A stretch of DNA of 64,000 nucleotides, from contig OX104117.1 of the NCBI GenBank assembly GCA_944474755.1, positions 62,363,522 to 62,427,521 of the forward strand, in the 5' to 3' direction. This DNA comes from Limnoperna fortunei (taxonomy: Eukaryota; Mollusca; Bivalvia; Mytilida; Modiolidae). Shown in pieces: positions 25,035 through 36,616 of the stretch (position 1 is the first letter of the stretch; each line of letters begins with the position of its first letter). The position numbers and the translations under genes are program-made. A model generated the notes under the pieces. That model searched no databases, was not told the origin of the DNA, and was given only the letters and a program-made list of their open reading frames with translations.

Positions 25035-26512
25035 TTGTCCTTTAGGGTACTTTAGAAATTTACAGTTTTACTCTACTAATAGGTGCGTTATAGACTAATT
25101 TATAATTAAAAAACTGTTCATTTGTCCAAATTCATAATGAAAGGGCAATAACTCCTATAAAGAGTCATCTTGCAATTTTGGACTAAGCAATCATTTGTAG
25201 GGCTTCTATTGCTGATCATTTGTGCAATTTACAGTTTGAATCTAGCTACTATAGTTTTCAAGTTACAGGACAAAAATGGAAAATTTCAAAACAAAATTGT
25301 CATTTAAGGGCAATAACCCCTATAAGGAGTCATCTGACAATTTCAGACCTTTAAATGAATTGTAGGGCTTTTTTTGCTGATCATTTTTGCAATTTATTAT
25401 TTCACTATAGCTGTTATGGTTTTTAAGTTACAGGACAAAAACGGAAAATTTCATAAAAAATTGCAATTTAAGGGCAATAACTCCTATAAGGAGTCATCTG
25501 ACAATTTCAGACTTAAATAGTAATTTGTAGGGCTTGTATTGCTGATCATTTTTGCTATTAACAGTTTCACTCTAGCTGTTACAGTTTTTAAGTTACAGGA
25601 CAAAAACGGAAAATTTCATAAAAAATTGTCATTTATGGGCAATAACTTATTTAAGGAGTTGCCTGACAATTTCAGATCAATCAAGAGAATTGTAGGGTCT
25701 TTATTGCTGATCATTTCTGCAATTTACAGTTTCAATCTAGCTGCTATAGTTTTCAAGTTACAGGACAAAAACGGAAAATTTCATAAAAAATTGCCATTTA
25801 AGGGCAATAACTCCTATAAGGAGTCATCTTACGATTTCAGACTAATACAGTGAATTGTAGGGCTTGTATTGTTGATCATTTTTGCTATTTACAGTTTTAC
25901 TCTAGCTGTTATAGTTTTAAAGTTACAGGAAAAAAACGGAAAATTTCATAAAAAATTACCATTTAAGGGCAATAACTCATATAAGGAGTCATCTGACAAT
26001 TTCAGACCAATCAAGTGAATTGTAGGGCTTTTATTGCTGATCATTTTTGCCATTTACAGTTTCACTCTACCTCGTATAGTTTTAAGGTTATATTGTAAAT
26101 ACCAAAAATTTTGTCAAAAATCGTCAAAAAAGGGCGATAACTCCTACAAGACGCCAATACACAACTTCTAATAGCAACTATTGTAGACCTTAATGTGCTG
26201 ATCAATTTGAAGTAACGGTTTTCTCTATAGCTATTATAGTTTTTTAGATAATGATCAAAAACCTGTGTTGACCCCCATGTTCTATTTTTAGTAACAGCGG
26301 CCATATTTGTCTGTTGATCAACACCCTGGGTACAAACTTGAAACTAGGAACCCTAAGGATGATTGTGGCCAAGTTTGAAAAAAATTGGCCCAGTGGTTTC
26401 AGAGGAGAAGATTTTTGAAAAAGTTTACGACGGACGACAGATGACGGATGACGGACGACGGACGCCAAGTGATAGCAAAAGCTCACATGGACCTTCGGTC
26501 CAGGTGAGCTAG
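25035..26512 (+). mobile_element. Family C tandem-monomer element (array of ~165-bp units)
   Basis: At least six monomers are present, each with AGGGCAATAACTCCTATAAG, GAGTCATCTGACAATTTCAG, GTAGGGCTTTTATTGCTGAT and AAGTTACAGGACAAAAACGG. The unit is not a multiple of three overall, but one plus frame is open across two units (25539-25853). The 3' end has GACGGACGACAGATGACGGA-type ACGG runs, a GGACCTTCGGTCC hairpin and AGGTGAGCTAG. The 5' end appears truncated, with no AGAGGCTC start. Confidence 0.7.
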
Positions 26513-27548
26513 AAAGGTTGCAAAGCTTGCAATTAAAAAACAAGAGTTTTTGTATATAGCAATTATTCTCATGTAAAATAAAATGAATAATTAATAAAGG
26601 GATTGTAAATTACAAATTATTGAAGAAAATCAATATTTTTCATAATAATTTTATATAATTATTAATTATATTTCCATCTAGTCAACAATACCTAGTTATA
26701 ACAACTAATTGAAATTGGCAAAATCATAAGTAGGTTAGGGGTCGTTTTCTTTGAATTAAATTTGTCATAAGAAGCCTCTGGCATGTTGCGTATTGATTGT
26801 TCTTCAGGATTACACAATTCAATAATACATTTGAACCTCAGTATCAACCGGAATTTTAAAACAATTCACCGGAAACACATATGGTTTAATTAGCAGATAA
26901 ATGTTACATTGAGACAAAATCATTGGTTAATAATTCATGGTCTTGTTAGACTTGTGTGTGTTTCATTACATAATATTATTTTTACATCTAAGCAACCTGA
27001 TTGTAATTTTCCCCTAACTGATGTTTAATGTTTTCTAAAAATATCAACTTAATATCATAGTGAGTGTTGTTTGCTAAGCAATATATTTCCCAGAAATAGC
27101 ATGAGGTGATTAATTGCTTAGGCTTTCATTTAGTCTACCATTCTGCTTGCTTGGTTAACTACATCATCTTTACATGTCATCCATTTCTTGAACATTTTAA
27201 TCTTACCTATAGTACACACCAATCCCGAATATGTTCTCCAAGGAATGCCAGACAGACAGATATATATTCAAGCAATAGTGTGACATGATTTAACACCAGT
27301 CTGATGTTTTGCTTGCTTGGTGGAACAATTGTTCTTTATACACATGTAATAAAAAATTTCTCCCCCCTCTGCCCAGCCACTTTCTATGCATATAGATAAC
27401 ATAAACACACTCATTATTTTGAGAAGAATTTTTTGTGTGCAAATATTTTGATAAAACAGATGTGTGTTCTAGGTATATTTATATCCAGGATATTATTTTG
27501 TAAACTTCACTTGAAATATCAAATCCATCAAGGAGGTCAATTCAAACT

Positions 27549-29019
27549 AGAGGCTCCCAGGAGCCTGTATCGCTCACCTGAACCTGAAACCAAACAACCC
27601 TTTTTTATCCAGCTTTTCGTTGCTATAAGGAATCGCCCAACACCTCTGCAAAAATCATTAATTTTGACCTTTTAAGGGAAATAACTCCTACAAGGAGGAG
27701 CTTTTGATGCTTAGAGGGAGAAGGGAGGTTCACTTCAAATTTGCTGTACCTGTTATACTTTTTTAACTATCAGTGGAAAACTCTCGACTGCCCCCCCCCC
27801 TTTTATCATTTTTTCTATTTTAAGCGAACGTAGCTATGTAGGTAGTCAGGTGTCATTTGCACAATTTTGGTAGAGGACGTCCTTAAGATGATGTGTGCAA
27901 TGTTTCAAAGCAGTCCTTTCATTGGAGAAGATTTTTTAAAATCAAGTAAAATTGAGTAAAAAAATGTTCAAGGAGAATAATTCCTAAACGGGTCATCAGA
28001 CAATCTTGACCCTAAAGTCATTTTTGTAGCCCTCATAGAGCAGAACAATTAAGCAATGCTAACTTTTTCTCTAGTTCTAATAATTTGTAAGATTTTGAGG
28101 CAAAAATGTCAAAAATAATCAATTTGGACAATTAAAGGGCAATAACTCCTATAAGGAGTCATCATACAACTACAACCTAATGGAGTGTTTCGTAGAGCTT
28201 TTGATGCAGATGAAGGCATGTCTGTTCGGTTTTCCTGTATCTGTTACACTTTTTTAAATATAAGCCAAAAACTGTATTTTACCCCCCCCCCCCTCCGTCC
28301 TATTTTTAGCCATGGTGGCCATGTTGGTTAATCTGCAGCCATGGTTGGTACAAACTTGGTTGAGGACATTTGACGGATGATGTGTACAAAGTTTCAAAGC
28401 ATTACTTTCAGTTGTTTCAGAGGAGAAGATTTTAAAAAATCAATTAAAATCGATTAAAAAAAACAGTTCAAGGGGAATAACTCTTAAACGGTTCATCAGA
28501 CAATCTTGACCCTTAAGTCATTTTTGTAGCCCTCATAGAGCAGAACAATTAAGCAATACTAACTTTTTCTCTAGTTCTAATAATTTTCAAGATTTTGAGG
28601 CAAAAATGGCAAAAATCATCAATTTTGACAATTAAAGGGCAATAACTCCTACAAGGAGTCATCATACAACTTTGACCCTATGGAGTGTTTTGTAGAGCTT
28701 TAGATGCTGAAGAAGGAAGGTCTGTTCGGTTTTCCTGTATCTGTTATACTTTTTGAACTATAAGCAAAAAACTGTATTTTGACCCCCCTGTTCTATTTTT
28801 AGCCATGGTGGCCATGTTGGTTGGTCTGAGGCCATGATTTGGGCAAACTTGGTAGAGGACATTTTACTGATGATGTGTGCAAAGTTTCAAAGCAATCCCT
28901 TCAGTGGTTTTGGAGGAAAAGATTTTTGAAGAAAAGTTAACGACGACTACGACGGCGGACGACGACGGACGCCAAGTGATGGCAATAGCTCACATGACCC
29001 TTCGGGTCAGGTGAGCTAA
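27549..29019 (+). mobile_element. Family B tandem-monomer element, complete copy
   Basis: It starts AGAGGCTCCCAGGAGCC (hairpin) and TGTATCGCTCACCTGAACC. Two ~500-bp internal repeats contain GGGCAATAACTCCTACAAGG, CAGACAATCTTGACCCTTAA and CCATGGTGGCCATGTTGG, with C homopolymers. It ends GACGACGGACGCCAAGTGAT, then GACCCTTCGGGTCAGGTGAG and CTAAAA. The inverted motifs CTCACCTGA and TCAGGTGAG lie at opposite ends. It is the reference for the interrupted copy at 53752-59371 and for the copy cut by the window end at 62641-64000. Confidence 0.75.
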
Positions 29020-29531
29020 AAAGGTAAAGAAATCTCATTTGTATAAATATTACAACACTTTTTAATGATATAATTGTTAAATTAAGTGATCACTGTTAAT
29101 TTGTCTTATACAAACACAAAACTAACCTTTAAATCTGAACTAAGAAAAAGAAAAATTACAAAATTCAAAATAATAATCGATCATTAGAGACAGGTAGATA
29201 TTGAAAAATTGATATTCCAACATTGTAATTTTGGGCTTCTTGGTGAAGTAAAAGATGAAACCTACTTTTTCTTCTACTGTGAAACACATTAGCAGCTTGC
29301 ATGGGTAACATTATGGAAAGAATAGAAACATTTCAATGACTTAAATAACAAAACAAAAGTTAACTTATTCATATTTCGAACTCAACAAATTTTCTACAAG
29401 TAAAAAAAACTAGATTCTTTTGTAAAACAATAGACTTACTAGTTTGATATGTTTTCTCCAGAAAGTTTAATCATAATTAATAAATCTTTAATTTAATAAT
29501 GCCAGGCAGACTAGTAATACAGTCAACAACT

Positions 29532-29809
29532 AATTAATGTATGTTTGTTTGTTTGTTTGATGCTGTTTAACGCCACTTTCAGCAATTTTTCAGCTATATC
29601 GTGGCGTCCAGTTTTTATTGGGGGAGGAAGCCGGAGTACCCGGAGAAAACCCCCGACCTGCGGTAGGAAAACTGGCAATCCTTGTCAATTAAGATTGGAG
29701 TCAAGTACATCATGCATGCAGTGAGAATCGAACCCGCAATCTCAGTGTTGACAGACCACATGATCAACAGTAGACGAACTACCTTGACCACACGGCCACC
29801 GAGTCCCCA
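29532..29809 (-). repeat. tRNA-derived SINE, full-length copy
   Basis: On the minus strand the head reads GGACTCGGTGGCCGTGTGGT (box A region), with GCGGGTTCGATTCTCACTGC as box B. The body contains GGTACTCCGGCTTCCTCCCC and ends in a (CAAA)n tail at the left. AATTAATGTAT is found on both sides, consistent with a target-site duplication. The head resembles a Leu/Ser-type tRNA with a long variable arm. I would place it among molluscan SINEs without naming the family. Confidence 0.8.
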
Positions 29810-29860
29810 CAAATTAATGTATTACAATGATTTTGTTAAATTAAAATGGGAACAGAAACC

Positions 29861-31566
29861 AGAGGCTCTTAAGAGCCTGTATCGCTCACCTGATTTTATA
29901 GGCAATGAAGATGGCGTTTCCCTGATGTTAAAGTAAGTCCTGTAATTTTCAATAAACTTTAATTAGGACCATCCAAACAATATTACTAGAAAGCTTTGTT
30001 TCCATTGGCTAACCGGTTGTATAGAGATTTTTTTTATTTGCCCATAGGGTCCTATGTTAAACTAAGTCCTGCGGCAGTGGTGGCCATTTTGAATTTCCAA
30101 TTGCCATAAAAAACATAAACTTTATAGAGGACCATCCAAACAATATTGCTAGTAAGTTTTTGTTTCCATTGATTAACCAGTTTCAGAGAAGAAGCCTTTA
30201 AAAACTTTTTCCCATAGAGTCCTATGTTAAACTAAGCCCTGCGGTAGTGGCCATTTTGAATTTCCAATTGCCATAAAAAACATAAACTTTATAGAGGACC
30301 ATCCAAACAATATTGCTAGTAAGTTTAGTTTTGATTGGTTAAACCGTTTCAGAGAAGAAGCCCTTTTAAACTTTTTTCCCATAGGGTCCTATGTTAAACT
30401 ATGTCCTGCGTTGGTAGCCATTTTGAATTTCCAATTGTCATAAAAAACATAAGCTTTATAGAGGACCATCCAAACAATATTGGTAGTAAGTTTTGTTTAC
30501 ATTGGTTAACCGGTTTCAGAGAAGACGCCTTTTTTAACTTTTCCCCATAGGGTCCTATGTTAAACTAAGTCCTTAGGTGGCATCCATTTTGATTTTCCAA
30601 TAGGCATAAAAAACCTTAACTTTATAAAGGACCATCCAAACAATATTGGTAGTAAGTTTTGATTCAATTGGTTAACTGGTTTCAGAGAAGAAGCCATTTT
30701 AAACTTTTTTCCCTTAGGGTTCAATGTTAAACAAGTCCTGCGGTGGTGGCCATTTTGAATTTCCTATAGGGATAAAAAAAAAAAACTTTATAGAGGACAT
30801 GATCCAAACAATATTGCTAGTAAAGTTTTTGTTTCCATTGATTAACCGGTTTCAGAGAAGAAGCCTTTTAAAACTTTTTCCCATAGGGTCCTATGTTAAA
30901 CTAAGTCCTGTGGTGGCGGCCATTTTGAATTTCCAATTCCCATCAAAAACACAAACTTTATAGAGGACCATCCAATCAATATTGCTAGTAAGTTTTGTTT
31001 TGATAGGTTAAACGGTTTCAGAGAAGAAGCCCTTTTAAACTTTTTTCCCATAGGGTCCTATGTTAAACTAAGTCTTGAGGTGGCGGCCATATTGGTTTAC
31101 CAATTAAAATATGTTTGTTTGTTTGTTTGATGGTGTTTAACGCCACTTTCAGCAATTTTTCAGCTATATCATGGCGTCCAGTTTTTATTGGGGGAGGAAG
31201 CCGGAGTACCCGGAGAAAACCCCAGACCTGCGGTAGGAAAACTGGCAATCCTTGTCAATTAAGATTGCAGTCGAGTACACCCTGCCTGCAGTGAGAATCG
31301 AACCCGCAATCTCAGTGTTGACAGACCAAGTGATCAATAGTAGACGAACTACCTTGACCACTCGGCCACCGAGGTCCCTCCAATTAAAATAAAAAACACA
31401 AACTTTGTAAAGGTCCATCCAATGAACATTATGGCCAAGTTTGGTTTCAATTGGCCCAGTGGTTTCAGAGAAGAAGATTAAAATGTAAAAAGTTTACAGA
31501 CGCCGACGCCGACGGACACAAAGTGATAACAATAGCTCAGCTGACCCTTTGGGTCAGGTGAGCTAA
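29861..31566 (+). mobile_element. Family A element, copy 2 (with SINE insertion)
   Basis: It starts AGAGGCTCTTAAGAGCC and TGTATCGCTCACCTGA, has about seven ~170-bp monomers of the same kind as the copy at 6310-8976, and ends CAGCTGACCCTTTGGGTCAG with GTGAGCTAA. A SINE is inserted at 31111-31379, near the last monomer. The last monomer differs from the others (GCCATATTGGTTTACCAAT) in the same way as in copy 1, so the monomers have fixed positions. Confidence 0.75.
31111..31379 (-). repeat. tRNA-derived SINE inserted in family A, with clean TSD
   Basis: The element is flanked by CCAATTAAAAT on both sides (31100-31110 and 31380-31390). The family A copy at 6310-8976 shows the matching uninterrupted sequence (TTTACCAATCAAAATAAAAA at about 8827). 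On the minus strand: GACCTCGGTGGCCGAGTGGT head with box A, GCGGGTTCGATTCTCACTGC box B, a body, and a (CAAA)n tail at the left. Length is 269 bp. This copy defines the SINE boundaries for the window. Confidence 0.88.
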
Positions 31567-31888
31567 AAAGTAGGGAAAACTGGAATATTTATAGAAAACT
31601 CATTGTTTCTAAAACTGACATATTGCCATTGGTTCCATTTGTACCCCTCAAAGTCTGTGGTTTTAAGTTTAAAATTTACATTTTTTGCTTTTCTCCAAAC
31701 AAACAACAGTAAAATTCTGAAAAAGTTCTAAATTTTTTTTGAAGCATTTCAAACTTTTTTGTATTGTGTACATTCTGTTCATCTACAATTGCCAAATCAA
31801 ATACTTTGCTATCAAAGATTTACATTTTTAACTCACAGTACAAGAGGAAAGTTCATTGTTTGTACATGTAAAATGCAGAACTAAATAT

Positions 31889-32254
31889 TTATAGAAATTT
31901 GAAATCGGCTACAAAAAGGAAGACATTCAACAGATTTTGTTCATCTGTGTTAGAAATTGAGTACAGATAGACTAGGGAAGAGAAAATATCCAGCCCTCCT
32001 TCATACAAGTTATTGTTATAGCAGACTCTTCGATAAAAGTTTATATAAAAACTCTTTTTATAAAATAAAATAGCATCTTGCCATCTAGGATAGTTAGGGT
32101 AGTATAATCCAAGATTAGAACCATGCAGTGTATATAAACTACAGTTCAGGTGTATTTTCACCTGTGGGAGTGGGTGTAGGTGAACATCTACTACCCTCTG
32201 GAGTAAACATGCTATTCCTTTTACTTCATCATAAAGAGTTGGATGCATAACCAT
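31889..32254 (-). CDS. Unidentified 121-codon open frame in slo intron 4
   Basis: This is an open frame with an ATG at 32254 on the slo-coding strand. The translation has a plausible protein-like composition (for example LYEGGLDIFSSLVYLYSIS and YYPNYPRWQDAILFYKK) with no repeat character. I do not recognise it. It could be a decayed gene fragment, an unspliced exon of another gene or chance. There is no flanking evidence of splicing or of a promoter. Confidence 0.2.
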   Translation of the reverse strand: MVMHPTLYDEVKGIACLLQRVVDVHLHPLPQVKIHLNCSLYTLHGSNLGLYYPNYPRWQDAILFYKKSFYINFYRRVCYNNNLYEGGLDIFSSLVYLYSISNTDEQNLLNVFLFVADFKFL

Positions 32255-33545
32255 AAGATTGATTTGATTGGGGGAGTCCTACACTGACAATGGTTGGACA
32301 GGTAACCATTAGAAAAGCAGAAATGCAATTATATTTACAAAATAAAGGTCAAAGGTGGATTGGTGTGAAAATCCACATTATCTGTAGGTCTACTGTAGAC
32401 AGCATCAACAAATTGCTGTTACTGATATAAAATTAAGAGTAAAAAAACAAAAAAATGTTAAACATTTAGAACTATTATAAACAAATCAATCTGTCTTTAA
32501 ACCTTGTAAGGTTAAAAGTTTTATGCCTCGAGCTTAAAATCAATAAACCTTATTAGAGTGGACAGAAATCGAACAGATTTATATAAAGATTCATTGATTC
32601 CTATAAATTGTACATAGACATATTTATTTGAAATTCATCGAGTTGAATAAAGGAAAGATTTTGCAAGTTATAATTTTAAGTTTAGTCTTAGTCTTAAAAG
32701 TAGCTAATATTTATCATAATGACATGACACACAAACAGTTCTTTTATATGTTTCATACAACATCAGTGAAATGATTCTTTTCAATTTCTAGATTCTAATA
32801 TTGAATACAGTCTGAAATAATTTTGCTTATTCTAATTTTTATTTTTTCATGTTTAATAAAGGAATGATTTTGCAAATTCTAAATTTTAGCATAGACAACA
32901 AATTACTTGAATAGCATGACCATACAGGGAGTACAACACATAACATTACTCGGTCTTATTACAATGAATTGTCATAACTACATTAAGTTTTTTTTTCCCT
33001 TGACAACAACTTTTAGACTCTGTACTCCATAGAGCTTGACAAACAGATAAATTAAATGCCATGGTTTTGTTTTTCACATACAAAGTGCGGATAAATATTT
33101 AATAACAGAACGTGACTTATTTTAAAATATATTGGAGAAACACAATTCAGTTGATGTAAACAAAACTGTGTTGCTGTGGTGATCAAACCTTAATGAATAC
33201 CAGAATGTTGCCATAGGTTATTACTGGGTGACAAAAAACTTGGCTAGTGTCCAATAAATAGTTCAAAGAATCAAGAAATAGAATAGTAAAATGTGTGATG
33301 CTCCATTTATACTCTACATATATTCATATTAGTAATTAATATACATGTACAATGAAAATAATAGTATTTGTGAATGCATGAAGATAACATCTATAGATAA
33401 CCCTAAAAGACTTTCAATGAGCAAAACATCCTTGAAGAAAACATCCAGAACTATAGTCAAAACATATAGCTAAGAACCTAGAAATTTTACTCCAATGAGA
33501 TTCAACTTTCTTGTAGAATACCATGTGAACACGCCATTTACTTAA

Positions 33546-34142
33546 GGGGATGCAGGATACCATCCACCCTTTTTTTTGGTGAAAATTTCAAAATATATAG
33601 AACATTTATCGTAAATTTAATAATAATTTCTTTCATTAAATACTCTTAATTTCCATAAAATATAAATAATAATGAAAGTCTTATACCTATACTGTTACTT
33701 CAATTTATTAATGGTTGAAATAAAAGGTGTTCGCATCAATGAGTTTGGTCTTGGCAAAAATAATGAAAATGTCATTTTGAACAAGGGAGGTAATTTTGAC
33801 CAAAATATGCCATTTTTTTAGCACTTTTTGACCAGTTTTTTTTTCCAATCGAAAGAAAATTTAACTCAGAGACCCCATTTTCCTTTCCATCACTAAAATG
33901 TATACCAATTGCTTGACATTATATCAAAATTTCAGAAAATTTGATAGGACAGAATTTTTGTAATCTTTTATTTTAGTGCTTTTTTATACTGTTCTTTGTA
34001 TAATCTATTATAAAATTTAAAATTTCAGTGCTCAACCCCTCGAAAATAAGCTCTGAAACCCCTATTTTTGATAACGTATACAAAACTAACTATATGCCCA
34101 ATTTAAAGAAAATTATTTTCAGTGAAAGTGTCCTGCATCCCC
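33546..34142. mobile_element. 597-bp MITE flanked by TTAA
   Basis: It is bounded by TTAA on each side (33542-33545 and 34143-34146). The ends are GGGGATGCAGGATAC and the complement of GGGGATGCAGGACAC. TTAA duplication with GGGG-type ends suggests a piggyBac- or Kolobok-like non-autonomous element. The interior is AT-rich and non-coding. It lies 200 bp downstream, in slo transcription, of exon 4. Confidence 0.75.
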
Positions 34143-34346
34143 TTAACTTGTACTTAAATAATAATTTCTTAGAAACCACATGTTAAAAGGCCTCTTTGCG
34201 GCATACAACTAACTAGGTCTAACTGTATTACATGCATACATCTGAACATGAAAAATGAACCAGATCAAAAGCCATTAAGTAGGTCAGGACATTTTAAAGT
34301 TCAAACTTTTTTCTTGTTATATAAAAATATGGGATAAAATACATAC

Positions 34347-34458
34347 CTAGCCAGTTTCTGTCTAAATATATGGCCACAAAGGATGGAGGAATGGTAAAAT
34401 AGTCCACAAATGAAAAGATTTCTAACCAAAATAATAGCTTGTCGTTGGCTGCAACAAA
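34347..34458 (-). CDS. slo: slo/BK channel exon 4 (S2 end, S3)
   Basis: This 112-nt exon encodes residues 164-200 plus the first base of Gly201. It opens with [13 protein letters not shown], the S2-S3 linker typical of BK channels, then S3 with the conserved Asp in [17 protein letters not shown], and ends at DRNWL. Acceptor is TTACAG and donor is CTAG|GTATGT. The split codon G|GA joins exon 5 to give the invariant [12 protein letters not shown] junction of S3-S4. It is followed downstream by the largest intron found (about 16.4 kb). Confidence 0.94.
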
Positions 34459-34600
34459 CTGTAACAAACATAATAATAAAACTAAAATTGAAATAAAACA
34501 TACTTGTACCTATGTAATATTTTGGTATATAGCAGAAAACAGTCTTAATATACATACAATGTATATAATTTAAGACTTGCAACAAGTTCTTAAAATTTTT

Positions 34601-34757
34601 GTTTGAGTGTTTGTTTGTTTGAAGGTGTTAAATGACACTTAAAGCAATTTTTCAGCTATATCTTGCGTCCAGTTTTTATTGGAGGAGTAAGTGGGGTACC
34701 TAGAAAAAACCCTTGACCTTTGATCAGTAGGAAAACTGGCAATCCTCTTTTAGAGTC
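34601..34757 (-). repeat. Truncated SINE left of the 40-bp array
   Basis: A GTTTGTTTGTTTGAAGG tail, AAATGACACTTAAAGCAATT, TTCAGCTATATCTTGCGTCC and TTTTTATTGGAGGAGTAAG match the SINE body, minus orientation. The tRNA-like head is absent. Together with the plus-strand SINE at 34841-36616 it forms an inverted pair around the array start. Confidence 0.65.
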
Positions 34758-34840
34758 AAGGACTTTATTGAGTGTGTTATATCTTTACAGTAAATAATTG
34801 CTGTACTAACACAATATAACTGTGTACACATGCAGATAGT

Positions 34841-36360
34841 AGCCTAAGTGTCTAATCGGTTAAGGTAGTTGGTCATTAGCAGCCTAAGTGTCTAATCGGT
34901 TAAGGTAGTTGGTCATTAGTAGCCTAAGTGTCTAATCGGTTAAGGTAGTTGGTCATTAGTAGCCTAAGTGTCTAATCTGTTAAGGTAGTTGGTCATTAGT
35001 AGCCTAAGTGTCTAATCGGTTAAGGTAGTTGGTCATTAGTAGCCCAAGTGTCTAATCGGTTAAGGTAGTTGGTCATTAGTAGCCTAAGTGTCTAATCAGT
35101 TAAGGCAGTTGGTCATTAGTAGCCTAAGTGTCTAATCGGCTAAGGTAGTTGGTCATTAGTTACCCAAGTGTCTAATCGGTTAAGGTAGTTGGTCATTAGT
35201 AGCCTAAGTGTCTAATTGGTTAAGGCAGTTGGTCATTAGTAGCCTAAGTGTCTAATCGGTTAAGGTAGTTGGTCATTAGTAGCCCAAGTGTCTAATCGGT
35301 TAAGGTAGTTGGTCATTAGTACCCTAAGTGTCTAATTGGTTAAGGCAGTTGGTCATTAGTAGCCTAAGTGTCTAATCTGTTAAGGTAGTTGGTCATTAGT
35401 AGCCTAAGTGTCTAATCGGCTAAGGTAGTTGGTCATTAGTAGCCTAAGTGTCTAATCGGCTAAGGTAGTTGGTCATTAGTAGCCTAAGTGTCTAATCGGT
35501 TAAGGTAGTTGGTCATTAGTTACCTAAGTGTCTAATCGGCTAAGGTAGTTGGTCATTAGTAGCCTAAGTGTCTAATCGGCTAAGGTAGTTGGTCATTAGT
35601 AGCCCAAGTGTCTAATCGGCTAAGGTAGTTGGTCATTAGTAGCCTAAGTGTCTAATCGGCTAAGGTAGTTGGTCATTAGTAGCCTAAGTGTCTAATCGGC
35701 TAAGGTAGTTGGTCATTAGTAGCCTAAGTGTCTAATCGGCTAAGGTAGTTGGTCATTAGTTACCTAAGTGTCTAATCAGTTAAGGTAGTTGGTCATTAGT
35801 ACCCTAAGTGTCTAATCGGTTAAGGTAATTGGTCATTAGTAGCCTAAGTGTCTAATTGGTTAAGGTAATTGGTCATTAGTACCCTAAGTGTCTAATCGGC
35901 TAAGGTAGTTGGTCATTAGTAGCCTAAGTGTCTAATCGGTTAAGGTAATTGGTCATTAGTAGCCTAAGTGTCTAATTGGTTAAGGTAGTTGGTCATTAGT
36001 TACCTAAGTGTCTAATCGGTTAAGGTAATTGGTCATTAGTAGCCTAAGTGTCTAATCGGCTAAGGTAGTTGGTCATTAGTTACCTAAGTGTCTAATCGGC
36101 TAAGGTAGTTGGTCATTAGTAACCTAAGTGTCTAATCGGCTAAGGTAGTTGGTCATTAGTAGCCTAAGTGTCTAATCGGTTAAGGTAATTGGTCATTAGT
36201 AGCCTAAGTGTCTAATTGGTTAAGGTAGTTGGTCATTAGTTACCTAAGTGTCTAATCGGCTAAGGTAGTTGGTCATTAGTTACCTAAGTGTCTAATCGGC
36301 TAAGGTAGTTGGTCATTAGTTACCTAAGTGTCTAATCGGCTAAGGTAGTTGGTCATTTAC
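34841..36360 (+). repeat. 40-bp minisatellite, 38 copies, SINE-head derived
   Basis: The unit is AGCCTAAGTGTCTAATCGGT followed by TAAGGTAGTTGGTCATTAGT, 40 bp, repeated 38 times with few substitutions, mainly GGT/GGC, AGCC/TACC/ACCC and GTAGTT/GTAATT. The central TCTAATCGGTTAAGGTAGTT resembles the box A region of the tRNA-like SINE heads (GAGTCTGATTGGTTAAGG at 11461; GGCCGAGTGGTCAAGGTAGT at 31340). The last unit runs directly into a plus-strand SINE body at 36357. Confidence 0.95.
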
Positions 36361-36616
36361 TATTGATTATGTGCCTGTCAACACAACAGTTGCAGGTTTG
36401 AGGTTCACTTCACCAAGGAAGTCCTCAACTTCAATCTTCATTGACAAGGATTGTCAGTTTTGCTACCACCTGTCCGGGCTATCTCCTGGTACTCCAGCTT
36501 TTTTCCCCAACTCCCCCCCCCCCCCCTTTTCCAAAATTTTTTTTTTAAATAATAACAAAAAAATGTATGTCACAATAAAGCAAAAAAATTGCTGAAAGTG
36601 CCTTAAAAAAAAACAT
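36357..36616 (+). repeat. SINE body continuing from the 40-bp array
   Basis: Following the array: ACTATTGATTATGTGCCTGT, CAGGTTTGAGGTTCACTTC (diverged box B), ATTGACAAGGATTGTCAGTT, CTGGTACTCCAGC, a C homopolymer and GCTGAAAGTGCC. This is the order of the SINE in plus orientation. The head that should precede it has been replaced by the 38-unit array. Confidence 0.75.

Larger units (their letters stand above)
17985..34346 (-). other. slo intron 4 (largest, 16.4 kb)
   Basis: It holds tandem-monomer elements (20246-22345, 24352-24752, 25035-26512, 27549-29019, 29861-31566), two SINEs and a TTAA-flanked MITE, all listed separately. Also visible are a family-E-like stretch at about 18110-18600 with repeated AATGCCCCTG, and a direct repeat of AAGGCTTGCTCTTTGATATA at about 18836 and 19590. 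Two related stretches sharing GTGATGCTCTATAT lie at about 22737 and 23218; the second is open on the minus strand. No slo exon was found between exons 4 and 5, and none is required by phase. Confidence 0.7.

Noticed and set aside
25539..25853. 104-codon open frame with an internal repeat
   Set aside because: It is two family C monomers read through; the frame closes in other monomers.
29682..29936. 84-codon plus-strand frame
   Set aside because: It is the complement of a SINE running into a family A start; not a gene.
31340..31379. tRNA-like head as a genuine tRNA gene
   Set aside because: Box A and B are present, but the cloverleaf is not complete, and the unit has a SINE body, tail and TSD.
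34841..36360. CRISPR-like array
   Set aside because: The 40-bp units are contiguous with no unique spacers, and the sequence is from an animal; it is a minisatellite.
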